From Triatoma infestans (taxonomy: Eukaryota > Arthropoda > Insecta > Hemiptera > Reduviidae): a stretch of DNA of 64,000 nucleotides. The notes beneath the pieces were generated by a model. It ran no database searches. It was not told where the DNA came from and saw only the letters and a list, made by a program, of their open reading frames with translations. Each line of letters opens with the position of its first letter. Position 1 is the stretch's first letter. Shown here piece after piece: positions 19,494 to 59,374 of this stretch. A program made the position numbers and the translations under genes. The stretch spans positions 1 to 64,000 of the forward strand of contig JAAEAF010004380.1 of assembly GCA_011037195.1 (NCBI GenBank), given 5' to 3'.

Positions 19494-19990
19494 TTAGTAT
19501 TTACAATAGGAGGAATGTTCACTACAGTAATTAGATAGAATGTATAGATTACGCTGTACGCCGGATATAGAGGATGATAACAAAACTATGTGGTCGGCGT
19601 AGAGGATCATATTTAATTCAGATCGTGGTGTTAATAGTGATACCTTGTGCTCCTTTGGCGGTGAAATAACTGGCAATATTGGAAGTAAATAGGGCGAATA
19701 ATAGAGGACTTATAATTTCACCTTGAAGGATTTCCTCAAAAATTTCTTCGTGAAATGATGATTATGACGTTATCATAGATGTTCCTAATTATTCTAACAA
19801 TTTTATCGGCAATACCTTAACTGTATAGATTTTGCCAGATTTAGGATAGGAGACCGAATCAAATGCTTTTTTAGACATAAATAAAAAGCTTGAATACCTT
19901 GTTTCTCTTTTTTCTTAGCTGAATATCAATGGCAGAAGCCAGTGTGAAAACAGCGTCCCAGCAAACCAATTCTGGTCTGATTTGTAGACC
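19494..19990 (-). pseudogene. LINE reverse-transcriptase fragment
   Basis: Across several broken frames on the minus strand I read KKAFDSVSY (motif A region, about 19870), LQGEIISPLLFALFTSNI (about 19690-19735) and MILYADHIVLLSSS (about 19585-19610, the YADD box with Asp changed to His). These are palm motifs of a non-LTR retrotransposon. Multiple stops and frameshifts show that it is dead. The clade is uncertain. Confidence 0.7.
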
Positions 19991-20461
19991 ATTAATAAGC
20001 ATTGGGCAAAAGAAAAAAAAAATTAATGCCGAAGTTTCATGCATTTGAAAATGAGAAAGGCAAATTTTTCATAATTTAAAAAAAAAAAATCATTCTTCCA
20101 ATTTCATTAATTTTGGGAATTTAGAAAATGCTTGGTTATATCTTCAGACTATAAATATAAAGTGCCACTGCTTATTTATTCCTATATAGCTAGTTTTTAT
20201 TATTGTTTGCAGTGGCGGTAGGTAAAAAAATTTGAAATGGGGGAGTTGCATATACAAAATAATAAATGGAAAGACGGAATTGATATGAAGTTCTCTTTAA
20301 GTGAGAGTACTAATTGAATTGTGGCTTATTTTCCTGATACATTGCATCCTGATTACAACTTTCACTTCAACACAACCGATAGCAGTTTCCGTACGCACAG
20401 TAATGATTAGTAGTATTTCTTGGCCCATTATACAAAGACTTGCAGAAATCTAATTGGTACA

Positions 20462-21299
20462 TCAGAGACATTTTCCGTGGTAACCTGCTTCATTTTGTGG
20501 TCATCGACCGGTTTCGGGCGTTCGCCCATCTTCAGGATGCGTTTGTTAGACAGTGTGATAACACAGACTTGCACAGAGCACATTCAGTTTATACACTCCC
20601 AGAGTGTATTCAATTTATATACACAGTTTATACAGCGTGTACTGTGCACTGTCTGACAAACGCATCCTGAAGATGGGCGAACGCCCGAAACCGGTCGGTG
20701 ACCACAAAATGAAGCAGGCTACCACGGAAAATGTCTCTGATGCTTAATAAAATTCGTTGCAATAGATTTCTCAAAACCTTATCAACATACCCTGATCCAT
20801 TAGCAGCTAACTTGTCCACACTTCCTTCCAACCCACGAAGGCGACTGAGACATCGTTGGCCCCGCGATCACCTCGTTAACTAATGGAGATCATCACTGGA
20901 TGATCACCATTCAAGCCAATCGCGCTGTTTACCACCCTTATCATATTTACTTATTGTACCATTACGTTCAGTTATAAATGACAGAAAGTAAAAAAAAAAT
21001 TATTGGGTGGGAAAGGAACACGTGTTTGGGTTGTTAAAGGGGTTTTCCCACCTTTCCCACCCAGCTACGATACCTCCCTTTGACCTAGTTTAAGAGTTTA
21101 GCTTTAAAATACAATAAAAAAGACCAGTCAGTGTATAAACTGAATTTGCTCTGTGCAACTCTGAGTTATCACACTGTCCGACAAACGCATCCTGAAGATG
21201 GGCGAACGCTCGAAACCGGTCGATGACCACAAAATGAAGCAGGCTACCACGGAAAATGTCTCTGGTGCTTCCCAGCTCTGCAAAACCAACCACCACAAC
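20462..21299 (+). mobile_element. long hammerhead-bearing mobile unit with perfect 14-bp target-site duplication
   Basis: It is flanked by ATCTAATTGGTACA at 20448-20461 and 21300-21313. Left arm: CAGAGACATTTTCCGTGGTA..., hammerhead-like motif on the minus strand (20502-20539). An inverted arm lies at about 20640-20742 (plus-strand motif 20663-20700), and the terminal inverted arm has its motif at 21188-21225. The tail is ...CCAACCACCACAAC. Between 20743 and 20985 lies NPRRRLRHRWPRDHLVN, resembling the C-terminus of a Jockey ORF2, with a short A-run, so a LINE 3' end is captured inside. The long TSD favours target-primed retroposition over cut-and-paste. Confidence 0.8.
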
Positions 21300-21319
21300 A
21301 TCTAATTGGTACACATTCT

Positions 21320-22400
21320 AATTTTTTACAATGCAATCCAGTCCAACTTTCCGTGCATTAGCGAATCCAAAGACTTATTATTATTAATTGTGTTGTATCA
21401 TGGAGGTATTAATATTAATGAATAGACGTTATTTAGAAGTTTTTTTTTTTATAGTTTCATGGAACTGATAAAGGCTATTGTAGCAATTAATTTCTTCTAA
21501 GTAGTTGGAATATTTAAAATCAGTCTATGGGTATATACACATTTTTAATGGTCGCTATTTGTATTTAGATAGTTTTTGACTTCCGTAGATGCTATTATAG
21601 AGTGGTGATATCACAGATTCAAGGTTTTATTAATATGTTTTCCTTTATTACATAAATTACATGAGGTAAGTAAGTTTGTCGTGTTTTTTTTTTTTGTAAT
21701 AATTTTCGTTAATAATATGAAAAATTCTTGAATGCACTACAATAGGGGAACAGTGGCTGCTATTATTTTATATCCGCACTAATGATATAATGAGTTACTT
21801 GTTGTATATAAATTACATGTAAAGTGTTTAAGAGGATTTTATTGCATTGTTATATAATAGTGCATTGGAGTGTTAATTATAATTTCCTCGTTTTATGCAT
21901 TAAATAATGTTTTTTACCGTAGAAATGTTGACATTTATTTCATAAAAGATATAAGAATTTAATATAAAATTATACAAAAAAAAAACACTATGTCTTCTTG
22001 ACAGTTAAATTTATAATTTTATTTTTATTATTAATTAAATAAACACTTATTGATAATAATTAAATGAAAATTCTGAACTTTATTTATTTAAAGGGAATAT
22101 CTAAGCGTGTTAAAATTCTTCAATCTGCAATTTTTTCTTGTGTAGGAGATGCTAAAATAAGAACTACTAAATGCAATGAGCTTCTGCATTGAAAGAAGCT
22201 TCCCACCTGTCTGTAACATAAGAGTTATTATTTAGCCTTAATATTAAAGTGAAATTATTCATTAAGGTCAAGATCACATCTACAATCCCCAAAAGCCACT
22301 TTGTTTTTGAAAAAGTTTTACATTAAAAGGATAAGCTTATAATATATGTTGGCGGAGGGGGGGTTCAGTAAACAAAATTTTTAAGAAATTCATTTTTTTT
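21320..22400. other. AT-rich stretch, no gene recognised
   Basis: Low-complexity intergenic DNA with T-runs and no convincing exon or repeat terminus. Confidence 0.35.
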
Positions 22401-22403
22401 TTA

Positions 22404-23991
22404 AATTTTAGACGCATCCCCATCTAAGATATTTGCGCCCAGAGCCTTCCTCAGTGTATACTGTCGGCCTCCAGTTAGTGTTCTCTCGCTACAGACAACA
22501 CTGTCCATCACCGAACAGTGAGCTGTAGAGGCTCCTAGGAAGAAAAAAATTTAAGGAGTAAGCACTGCACTCGAACCCGGGACCTCCGCGTGGGAGTCCA
22601 ACACGCTAACCACTTAGCGTGACTTCCACGAGGCCTACACTGGATCTATGAGAAGTTGGTTAAGACAAGGATACTCTACGCCGCAGTTGTGTGGTGGGTT
22701 CCTTGATAGGGAGGAACAGCAAGAAGTTACAAGGAGTGCAGCGTACGGCCTGTTTGGTCATAACTGACGCGATGAGAACGACACCGACGGTGGCACTGGA
22801 GATGTTGTTGGAGCTAACTCCCCTTCAGTTTATGATTATGGGCGAGGCAATGAAGGGTTACCTTAGACTGAGATGTTAGGGAAAATGAGTGAGTACCTTT
22901 CGGGGGGATCACACTAGGATCGAGGATAAGATTTGGCAGGTGAACCAATTTCTGCTCTTTAAAATTGACGAGACAAGCAAGAAATGGGAATTTGTGAGGG
23001 ACATGAGATTAGTATCAGCAGTTTAGAGGAGAATACTCTCACAAGGCTAATAGGGGCGCCGATCGGCATTATTCACTGCTATTCAAATGGCTCTAGACAG
23101 AAGGAAACTGGAGCGGGGGCATAGTTGCAGGAGTTAGATTGAGGGAGCATATGGCCTTGGATGGTATGGGCACTGCCTTTCAGTCCGAGGTCATTGGTAT
23201 CATTGAGCGCTGCTGCCTTGCGGAGGAGTGGTAGGGAGAGATTAAAGAAGTGCGGATATTCTCTGATAGTCAGGCCGCACTGAGGGCTTTGAGCAAGCCG
23301 TGTTGGAGTTTCAAATTGGTGGTAGAATGTAGGAGAAGCTTAAATACCTAGCTCGGAGGGGCAAAGTGCAGCTCTACTGGGTACCTGGACATGCGGGAAT
23401 ATAGGGCAATAAGAGGGCGGATCGGCTGGCTAAGAGGAATCCTTCTTACCTTTTTGTGGTCCCGAGCCAGCCCTTGCCGTCACTAAGAGGTTCTGTGATT
23501 AGTCAGTTTAGACATTGGGAGACGGGGCGTTTGGAGAAATGCTGGAGGATACGCAGTGGGGCCTCCACGCTAAAAGATTTATCAAAGAGACTATGCAGAG
23601 GGTTTCAGACTACCTCCTGTCTCTTAGTAGGATAGGACGAAGGACCTTGGTGCGTGTAGTGACTGAACACACATGGGCGTCTAGTCATTTGTATAATATA
23701 GGGAGGTTGTCTAGTCCCATATGTCAGAACTATTTATCACTATTTATGTCAGTATCGCCGTTTCGCTGGTACCAGGTCGTGTATTTGGGAGGGCATCAGT
23801 CACGCAGGATTACCTGAGAGGATTGGAACTGAAAGATATTTTAGGATACTGTAGACAAACCAGCAGACTACCAGGGGAGATTAATTGGAGGGGGGAGGGA
23901 ATTGCGGGGATAAAAAGTCACATAGGCTTAGAACCCAGGCCGACTGGCACCCAGTTTTAATAATAATAACCACTGAACTAATCCCTTCCCT
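22404..23991 (-). mobile_element. SINE-1 copy split by a LINE insertion
   Basis: The SINE-1 body and B box (minus strand) occupy 22404-22614, and the remaining 5' tRNA-like head is at 23967-23991 (GGGAAGGGATTAGTTCAGTGG on the minus strand). The two halves are separated by a LINE at 22615-23966 and share an 8-bp duplication, TAACCACT, at 22607-22614 and 23967-23974. The break lies in the A-box region. Confidence 0.85.
22615..23966 (+). mobile_element. R1/LOA-like LINE with RNase H, 5'-truncated and decayed, inside SINE-1
   Basis: It is the same family as the LINE at 60412-62192. It encodes, in broken frames, IYEKLVKTRILYAAVVW, GRNSKKLQGVQRTACLVITD, an RNase H segment (IFSDSQAALRALSKP at about 23255-23300; WVPGHAGI about 23375-23400) and a C-terminal region ending before a (TAA)n tail. 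In-frame stops are frequent. The 3' end is (TAA)n at 23957-23966. Confidence 0.85.
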
Positions 23992-24246
23992 TTTCATTTT
24001 TTAGTAAAATCTTAATGGTTGAAAGTGTAGGGGTGGAATATCAACTTTGAACTTCGGACTTACTGCGATTTTGTTTCTTAATTCAGTGATTGAAGCAAAA
24101 ACATAAACATATCCATATATACAAACATACACACACGACAAACATAGTTTATTCGCTACAATATATTTTTTAGGAATTTGTAAGGACTTAAAACATATTT
24201 CCGGTGAAAACTCAAATTTGACAACATCGCAATACTTTCTCAAATA

Positions 24247-24427
24247 GGGCTGGTGTTAGTGTAGTGGTTATGAGTACGGACTTGTAAGTGGGAGGACCCC
24301 AGTTCGAATCCCGCGTATAACTGCTAAATTTTATATTGGTATGAAAAATGTTAACAATAAAGTAGGTGCTTCCGCCCCCGTCCACGACACCTAATTTGGT
24401 AGTTGGACGTTAAGCCCGCTTGAAAAA
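24247..24427 (+). mobile_element. second tRNA-derived SINE family
   Basis: The head GTTAGTGTAGTGGTTATGAG (A-box-like) with CAGTTCGAATCCC (B box) is followed by a body ending GGACGTTAAGCCCGCTTGAA plus an A-run. It differs from SINE-1 in both head and tail. A single copy is seen. Confidence 0.7.
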
Positions 24428-24429
24428 AA

Positions 24430-25740
24430 TAGCATTACTTTACTTTCTCAAGTAGCTGAAAATGGAAGTAAAAACAAAGTAAATAAACGTTTATTGTTTA
24501 CATAACAAGATATGCGCATGTTAAGAGGCACGTTTATATTCGTATTCTCGAATTTCCAAGCATTCATAGAGATAAAAGAAAATAAAACAAATAATTATTT
24601 ATCATACTATTCGTATTTGGAACAAATGAACACCAGATAGTTGTTCCAAAGAAAGGAGTTGCCCAGAAACTAATCATTAAATAAATATGTTGATTTAACT
24701 AATTAAAAATTAATAAAAATAAATTTAGCCAATTTCTCGAAACGAAATTTAGCGAATTTCGTAACACTGATAAACAAATCGATTAATATATATATTAATA
24801 AAATATTAGTTTTGTCCGTTTTTTTGTTTTTGAAGTTTTTAATGATGTTCATGTGTTTCAATGATTGACGGAGATAATTTATAAAAAATGTGTCTTCCTT
24901 TCTATCAATTAATTTGCAACAGTATTTGGAACAAATACCACCCTCATAATTTAATATTCATAATTAATTTCGAACCTTATAAACGAGGGGAAAATATACA
25001 AACTTCTGTACAGAACATTATCGAAGATCGAGTCCAATTGATTCAGAATAAAATATCTCAACAAGATTTATTTCAATTTAGACTTGAAGATTTATTTTTA
25101 TCGTTTTCAAAAATTAAAATAGCAACTATTCAAAAATGTTAAGGTCATGTGTAAAGTCGCAAGTATTAGGGAAAAATCTATGAGTAATCTTTACTCATAT
25201 CAGTATATTCCTTCTAAATATCTGTTACTAAAAAGGATGATTACACAAATATCAAATTCCAGGATTCTGAATTCTACTGACATGAAAGGTCATCAAACAT
25301 GATTAAATAGGGCTCTAAGTACTACTCAATTTTACAACAAATGCGTTCACCATAAATTTTAGTAAAACCAAAGTGCAATTACGTTGGCTCATTTTAGAAT
25401 TTTCGGGAAACCATGAGCAATTATATCATAAATTGTTGCACGCAGATCACTACCATTACGCACTGTAAATTACCGACGTAGAACTATACCATCCACCGCA
25501 ATACAAAGCAGCAACTAAGCATTTGTATTGGACAAAAACTACGTCTATTAATCATAGGATATTCTCAGACTAACATAGAAATATTGTAATTTACTCGAAT
25601 AAATAAAAAAAACAAAATAAAGCATAACAAATAATAAATGAATTTAATATTTATAGATAATTCCTATATTTATTTCAAGTTGGTATTATGTAAAACTAAA
25701 TAACAGCCATTGTTATTATTTTAAATCAGATATAAATAAT
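24430..25740. other. upstream region of OBP-C
   Basis: AT-rich sequence with no repeat family I can name. The ORF at 24888-25142 has no recognisable motif. A TATA-like ATAATATAAAC lies at about 25754-25764, roughly 130 nt before the OBP-C ATG, and is a weak promoter candidate. Confidence 0.35.
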
Positions 25741-25889
25741 AATTGATGTTATTATAATATAAACTTGGAAGGAAGAAGTAAGGGTCGGCTAGGAAAGGAC
25801 CTTGAAGTAGCCGGACAATATAACTGGTGGTGTTATAAGCCGTAACATTCGATGTACAAAGATCTTACATGCAACTTGTGGGTGACATT

Positions 25890-53105
<27,216 letters not shown>

Positions 53106-53252
53106 ACTCTACTCTCTTATTTTTTATTTTTTCTATTTAATTTCTCTTATTGCTTTAAGAATAATAATTGTTATTAAATATCAGTTATTCTTATAAATGC
53201 CCTGAAAAAAATAATTAGCAGAGGAATAACATAGATATTTTTACTAAATAAA

Positions 53253-54290
53253 TGTCATGTAATAAAAATGAGGAACATCTTTTATTGCTGAGTAAACCTT
53301 GAGAAAATACTTATCCTAAAACATATTACTAATAATAATCAAATATAATAAAACAACAAATACAAAAAAAATTTTTGAAAATTCTCTTAATGGAACTTTA
53401 CTCGCCCTGATCTGTAAAAAATATAAAACCTAACTATTATAAAAATACCAAATTACTTTGCAATTTTTTATTCTCATTTCTTCGAGCTAAAAAGCATACA
53501 AATATAACAAGAGCTATTTCCAAGAGAGATAATTATGTATTGAAGATATTTAAATGAATTTGCCACTTACCTACATAATAACTAAAAAAGAAAAAACTGA
53601 TACAATAATAACTATTAAACATCTTATGTAAGATAACCTTCAAATTACTTGTTCTAACAAAAATAATCATACTCTGAATTTAAAGCTCTACCTATTTAAT
53701 AAAGCTTACTTCTAGAATTATTAATTCAATCCACAAACCAGAATGTTTTAAAAGTATATTGAACAAACCGTGAATTAGCTAATTGATGAACTAAGTTTTT
53801 ATGCTTATGCTTGATGGAAGTTCTTTGGACTTTTTTATTCACATCTGGTTAATTTTCATCCTTTAGTGGCAATAATTCTACGATCTAAGTTCATAATTAT
53901 AGAGAAATAAATTCATCTGAGATATTAAAGTGTTTTGAATGAAAAGAAGCTTTAGGAATAATTTGCAGAATAAGTTTGTAAATGCTCAATACAGCACAGA
54001 AAAGAAGGCAAAATAATATTTATTGCCCACTCACTGACATTATATTTTTATGAAGACTAGTTTAAGTCTTATCCAATAAATATAATATATTACAAAATAA
54101 TTCAATAATTTAAACAGAGAAATAATATTGTTTTACATAATTTGTTAACTCATTCATTAATGATGAGAAACATACATAATCATTTATAATTGTCAAATAA
54201 AACAGAGGTTGAAGTTAGTTTATGAAAGTTGTTGATTAATGCTGGCATATAAGTTAGTTAAGTAAATTATTTTAAGAAAGGTGGTTAAAT
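53253..54290. other. AT-rich stretch downstream of OBP-C
   Basis: No gene is recognised. I looked here for minus-strand exons 5-6 of OBP-D and found none. Confidence 0.35.
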
Positions 54291-54297
54291 ATCGTTA

Positions 54298-56905
54298 TGT
54301 TGTATAAATCAATCACCCTTCATTTCTTTGTTGCATCTACTATAATTCATTTGCAAATAAACGTTAGTTGGACAAGAATTACAGATAAATAAAGGAGGTG
54401 AGCATTATACTATTTACCTAAATGAGATTGCATGTATGAGTGCAAGCTCCCTATCAATCCAGTAGCAATGCCTGTGACAGCAGTTTGCAGCACTATTTAA
54501 GCCACAGGATAGAACACCCTTCAAAATTATTTGGAAGAATATTTCAAATCTGTATTAGATACAATAATTACATGCAACTAAATATGAAACAAAATAATTA
54601 ATTTTAGAGCAACAATTAGCCCTCTTTAACAAATCATTGAATCATTAATAAAAGACATAAAAAAAGATACAGATAAGAAACAAATATAGTATTTTTCTTT
54701 TTTCTAACTGCTTTAAGACTGTAATTGTTGTAGATGAAGTTTATAGTAAACAATTAGGACTATTCTTACAAAACAAACAAAAAAATTCCAATTTTATATG
54801 TTAGTTGAAATAAAAAATGAAAAATAGTTAAACGAATAAACCGCCAGGTAACAGCGTTAGTTTCCAAATTACCCGCCAGGTAACAGCACTTACTTGATAT
54901 AGAATTTGTAGTAGTTCAAATGATTGCTACTAGGTAGCAGAAGCTTCCAGGTATACAGAATTGTAGTTCCTAAATTCGCCACCCGATCACAGCGCCATCC
55001 TCTGATGTGAATAGTTTTCAGTACTTTAAAATGCGACATTCTCAAAAAAATCTTGGGAAGTAGTGACACCTAGTGACAAACTATATAACCATAAACAAAA
55101 TCTAGTTCTCAGTAGGTGTTGTTATCTGGTGGCCATTTTTATAACTACAAATATAGTAATTTTCATTAGTTGCTTTATTAATTAGAAAAGAAACAAAAAA
55201 TCTGGTGTGAAACACTCACACAACTTTCTCTTATTCCAGTTTTCAAAATTGTAATCAACAAACTTTATAGTTAGTATACCAAATTTAATAAAATTCGTGG
55301 ATGTTTTATGGAGAAAATCTCAAAATCTGAAAAAATTACTTAGATGTTCTTTATAATTGGAAACAAAAAAAAAGCGTACACTGCATTTTTTAAGTAGCAA
55401 ATGCTATATATTAATAAAATTCAAAGATTTAAATATCTTTTTTTTACATAATATTTCTTTCGCAAGCTATTAAAGATAATTCATGGCATATTATTCGCTC
55501 TGATATTTTTCTGGAATAATGCTTGATATGGTACTTTTCCTTCCTTTCTATTTCATCAGGAGTGGGTTCAGATTTTTTACATTTGTTTTTCAGCAAGAAG
55601 CTATAGAGGAGTGCGAATATCAATATTATCGTATGTAATAACTTAGATACAATGATAAATTGAGAAATTTAAGACTATTGAAGGATAGATTCAAATAGTA
55701 ATCCATCCTATATAATCATTAGTTTTATAAGCACTTATATGTAACTACCAACATACGCTTCAAAAACTGTTATCTAAATCTTGTGAATAAAAATTACGGC
55801 CTAATTTCATTTGTTTGTATTTGATTGAATATTGTATTTGATATATTTCTGAAAGCAGCTTCAAAATCTCTTGAAATGACTGGTCCAATTATTTGAAACA
55901 ATTCTTGATAAAACTCATTCATATATCATTCATATTATCTCCATTTAAAGAAAATGTTTGTAAATGAATGTTTAATTGCAATTTAAATTCCAAAAAAAGA
56001 AATTACTTATAAGCAAAATAAGATGCACATAAATATACACCTTCGATAAAATTGATTGACTGAAGGTCATCAAAATCTGAATGTGTCAATAATAATAACG
56101 GCTGTAGAAATGGTCTTAGAAATGCAAAGGCTTATCTTTACAAACAAGTTAAGAGAAAAAGGAAACACTTGCCAGAATTTAAATTTTGTATTGCATAAGC
56201 TGCAGTACTGCAAATTTCCAAAGGAATGCAGTAATAAAAAAATCATAAATATTGAAACTAGCAGTACATACACAATTAATGTGTGTTATGCCCAATCACT
56301 GATATTACATACTTCACAACTGGACAGAAACTAGAAATTTTTTGTGACGCATCATCTCCAAAACGAATTAACTAAACAAACAAATTTTCAAAACTTGTCT
56401 TCTTTTGACTAGCTTCAGTATAATTATCTTCCCAGTTTTATTTTGGGAACTTGTTCTAGATCGATTGAAAGACACTCATCAGTTTTTTTTTCTACATATT
56501 TCAATTAATGTATAATTATTCTTAGATGGACTAGATCTGGTTTATTGTTTTTCTTGAGGTAGCTATATGGCTCCAATGGGGCTTTGTATAGGTAGGGTTT
56601 GGTCCCTCCCCACAGACAAATAATAATAATAATAATAATAATAATATTAATGTATAATCATAGTCAGCGCTATAAAAAGACAGCAGATACAGATGACATT
56701 ATAAATAGTTCTAATAACTTAATAAATACTTGAAAGTAATTGACATTTTCTAATTTTTACTAAAAACTAAAATATAAGATTGTTGATCCAAACAACTTGC
56801 AATTGGTAAACTACTGGAACAATACAAATGAAAATTATGGTTTGTATTAACAGAATATGTCAAAAACGAAAAGGTGAGAGGAAGCTCATATTTGGTATTC
56901 CGTTT
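54298..56905 (+). repeat. tandem duplication, copy A
   Basis: Co-linear with 57149-59372 (copy B) from TCACCCTTCATTTCTTTGTT to GTCAAAAACGAAAAG. Copy A has two extra segments: about 56018-56250, and an insertion at about 56490-56645 ending in (AAT)8. The latter looks like a small retroposed piece. An HLE end (minus) is embedded at 55199-55320. An ORF at 56056-56334 (92 codons, three Cys: TCQNLNF...QYCKFPKECSN) lies mostly in the extra segment. I do not recognise it. Confidence 0.8.
54841..54888 (+). promoter_or_regulatory. iterated CCGCCAGGTAACAGC motif cluster (also at 57692-57739)
   Basis: CCGCCAGGTAACAGCG (54841-54856) and CCGCCAGGTAACAGCA (54873-54888) are followed within 250 bp by looser versions (GCTACTAGGTAGCAGAAG, GCCACCCGATCACAGCG). 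A reverse one (GTTGTTATCTGGTGGCC near 55118) also occurs. It is conserved in copy B. It could be a zinc-finger (CTCF-like) binding cluster, but this is only a guess from motif shape. Confidence 0.3.
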
Positions 56906-57148
56906 AGGCACTAACATCGCATCAGACACGATTTCGGGCAAAATCCATGCGTCAGCACGAATTTACTGAATGTTTTTTTTTTCAGTTTTTCGTGATTTTC
57001 TCGAAATTCGCTTCAACGATTTTCTTTATAGTATCTACACATATAAATTCTTATCTCTTTTATTCGCCATATTTTTCTAGGGGAACAACAGCAATATGCT
57101 TTTCTTTAAGTACTACTAAAACAACTGACGATGAAGTCCCGAAAATAA

Positions 57149-59372
57149 AACTTGTATAAAACCATCACCCTTCATTTCGTTGTTGCATCTACTATAGTTC
57201 ATTTGCAAATAAACGTTAGTTGGACATGTATTACAGATAAATAAAGGAGGTGAGGATTATACTATTTACCTAAATGTGATTGCATTGTATGAGTGCAAGC
57301 TCTCTATCAATCCAGTAGCAATGCTTGTGACAGCAATTTGCAGGACTATTTAAGCCACAGGATATAGAACACCCTTCAAAATTATTTGGAAGAATGTTTT
57401 AAATCCGTATTAGATACAATAATTACATGTAACTTAATATGGAACAAAATAATTAATTTTAGAGTCACAATTAGCCCTCTTTAACTAATCATTGAATCAT
57501 TCATAAAAGACATAAAAAAAAATACAGACAAGGAACAAATATAGTATTTTTCACTTTTAAAACTGTAACTGTTGGAGATGAAGTTTATACTAAACAATTA
57601 CGACTATTCTTGCAAAACAAAACAAACAAAAAAATTCCAATTATACACGTTAGTTGAAATAAAAAATGAAAAATAGTTAAAAACGAATAAACCGCCAGGT
57701 AACAGCGGTAGTTTCCAAATTACCCGCCAGGTAACAGCACTTACTTGATACAGAATTTGTAGTAGTTCAAATGATTGCTACTAGGTAGCAGAAGCTTCTA
57801 GATATAAGAATTGTAGTTCCTAAATTCGCCACCCGATCACAGCGCCATCCTCTGATGTGAATAGTTTTCAGTACTTTATAATGCGACATTCTCAAAAAAA
57901 TCTTGGGAAGTAGTGACACCTAGTGACAAACTATATCCATAAACCATAAACAAAATCCAGTTCTTAGTAGGTGTTGTTATCTGGTGGCCATTTTTATAAC
58001 TACTAATATACTAATTTTAATTAATTGCTTTATTAATTAGAAAAGAAACAAAAAATCTAGTATGAAACACTCACACAACTTTCTCTTATTCCAGTTTTTA
58101 AAATTGTAATCAACAAACTTTATAGTTAGTACACCATATTTAATAAAATTCGTCGTTGTTTTTATGGAAAAAATCTCAAAAACTCAAAAAATACTTAGAT
58201 GTGCTTTATAATTGGATAAAAAAAGTGTACACTTTATTTTAAAACTAGAAAATGCTTCCTATATATTAAAATAATTCAAAGACTTATCTTTTTTCTACAT
58301 TATATTTCTTTCACAAGCTATTAAGATAATTTATGGCATATTATTCGCCCTGAAATTTTTCTGCATTGATTCTTGATATGATATTTTTGCTTCCTTTCTA
58401 TTTCATCAGGAGTGGGTCCTGAATTTTTACATTTGTTTTTCAGCAAGAAGCTATAGAGGGCTGCGAATATTAATATTATCGTATGTAATGATTTAGATAC
58501 AATGATAAAATGAGAAATTGAAGACTATTGAAGGATAGATTCAAATAGTAATCCATCCTATATAATCATTAGTTTTATAACTAATTGTGTGTAACTACCA
58601 ACATACGCTTCAAGAACTGTTATCTAAATCTTGTGAATAAAATTTACGGGCTAATTTCATTTGTTGGGAGTTGACTGAATATTGTATTTGATATATTTTT
58701 GAAAGCAGCTTCTAAATCTCTTGAAATGGCTGTTCCAATTATTTGAAACATTTATAGATAAATATCATTCAATATAGCATTCATATTATCATCTTTAAAG
58801 AACATGTTTGTAAATGAATGTTGATTAATAGCAATTTAAATTTAAAAAAAAAAAAAGTTACAAGCTTAAAATAAGAATACTTAAATATCGAAACTAACAA
58901 CTACATACACAATTAATGTATGTTACGCCCAATCGCTGAAATTACCTAATTCACAACTGGACAGAAACTAGCAATTCGTTGTGACGCATCATTCCAAAAC
59001 GAATTAACTAAACAAACAAATTTTCAAAACTTGTGTTTTTTTGGCCAACTATACAGTATAATTATCTTCTCAGTTTTATTCTGGGAACTTTGTTCTAGAT
59101 CAATTGAAAGACACTCATCATATTAATGTATAATCATAATCAGCGCTATAAAAAGACAACAGATACAGATGACATTATAAATATTTCTAATTACTTAATA
59201 AATACTTGAAAGTAATTGACATTTTCTAATTTTTACTAAAAACTAAAATATAAGATTATTGATCCAAACAACTTGCAATTGGTAAACTACTGGAACAATT
59301 CAAATGAAAATTTGTGTGTGTATTAATAGAATATGTCAAAAACGAAAAGTTGCGTGGAAGCTCATATTTGGT
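57149..59372 (+). repeat. tandem duplication, copy B
   Basis: Partner of copy A, high identity by eye. The same HLE end is embedded at 58055-58175, showing that the HLE inserted before the duplication. Confidence 0.8.
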
Positions 59373-59374
59373 AA

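Noticed and set aside
20628..20831. Protein-like ORFs reading RDIFRGSLLHFVVIDRFRAF at several loci
   Set aside because: Translation of the hammerhead unit arm; the same peptide appears wherever an arm occurs and has no start or domain.
53561..53590. Possible minus-strand micro-exon before GTAAGTGGC at 53560
   Set aside because: Only 11 nt lie between a TAG acceptor and the donor, and it does not match any OBP exon.
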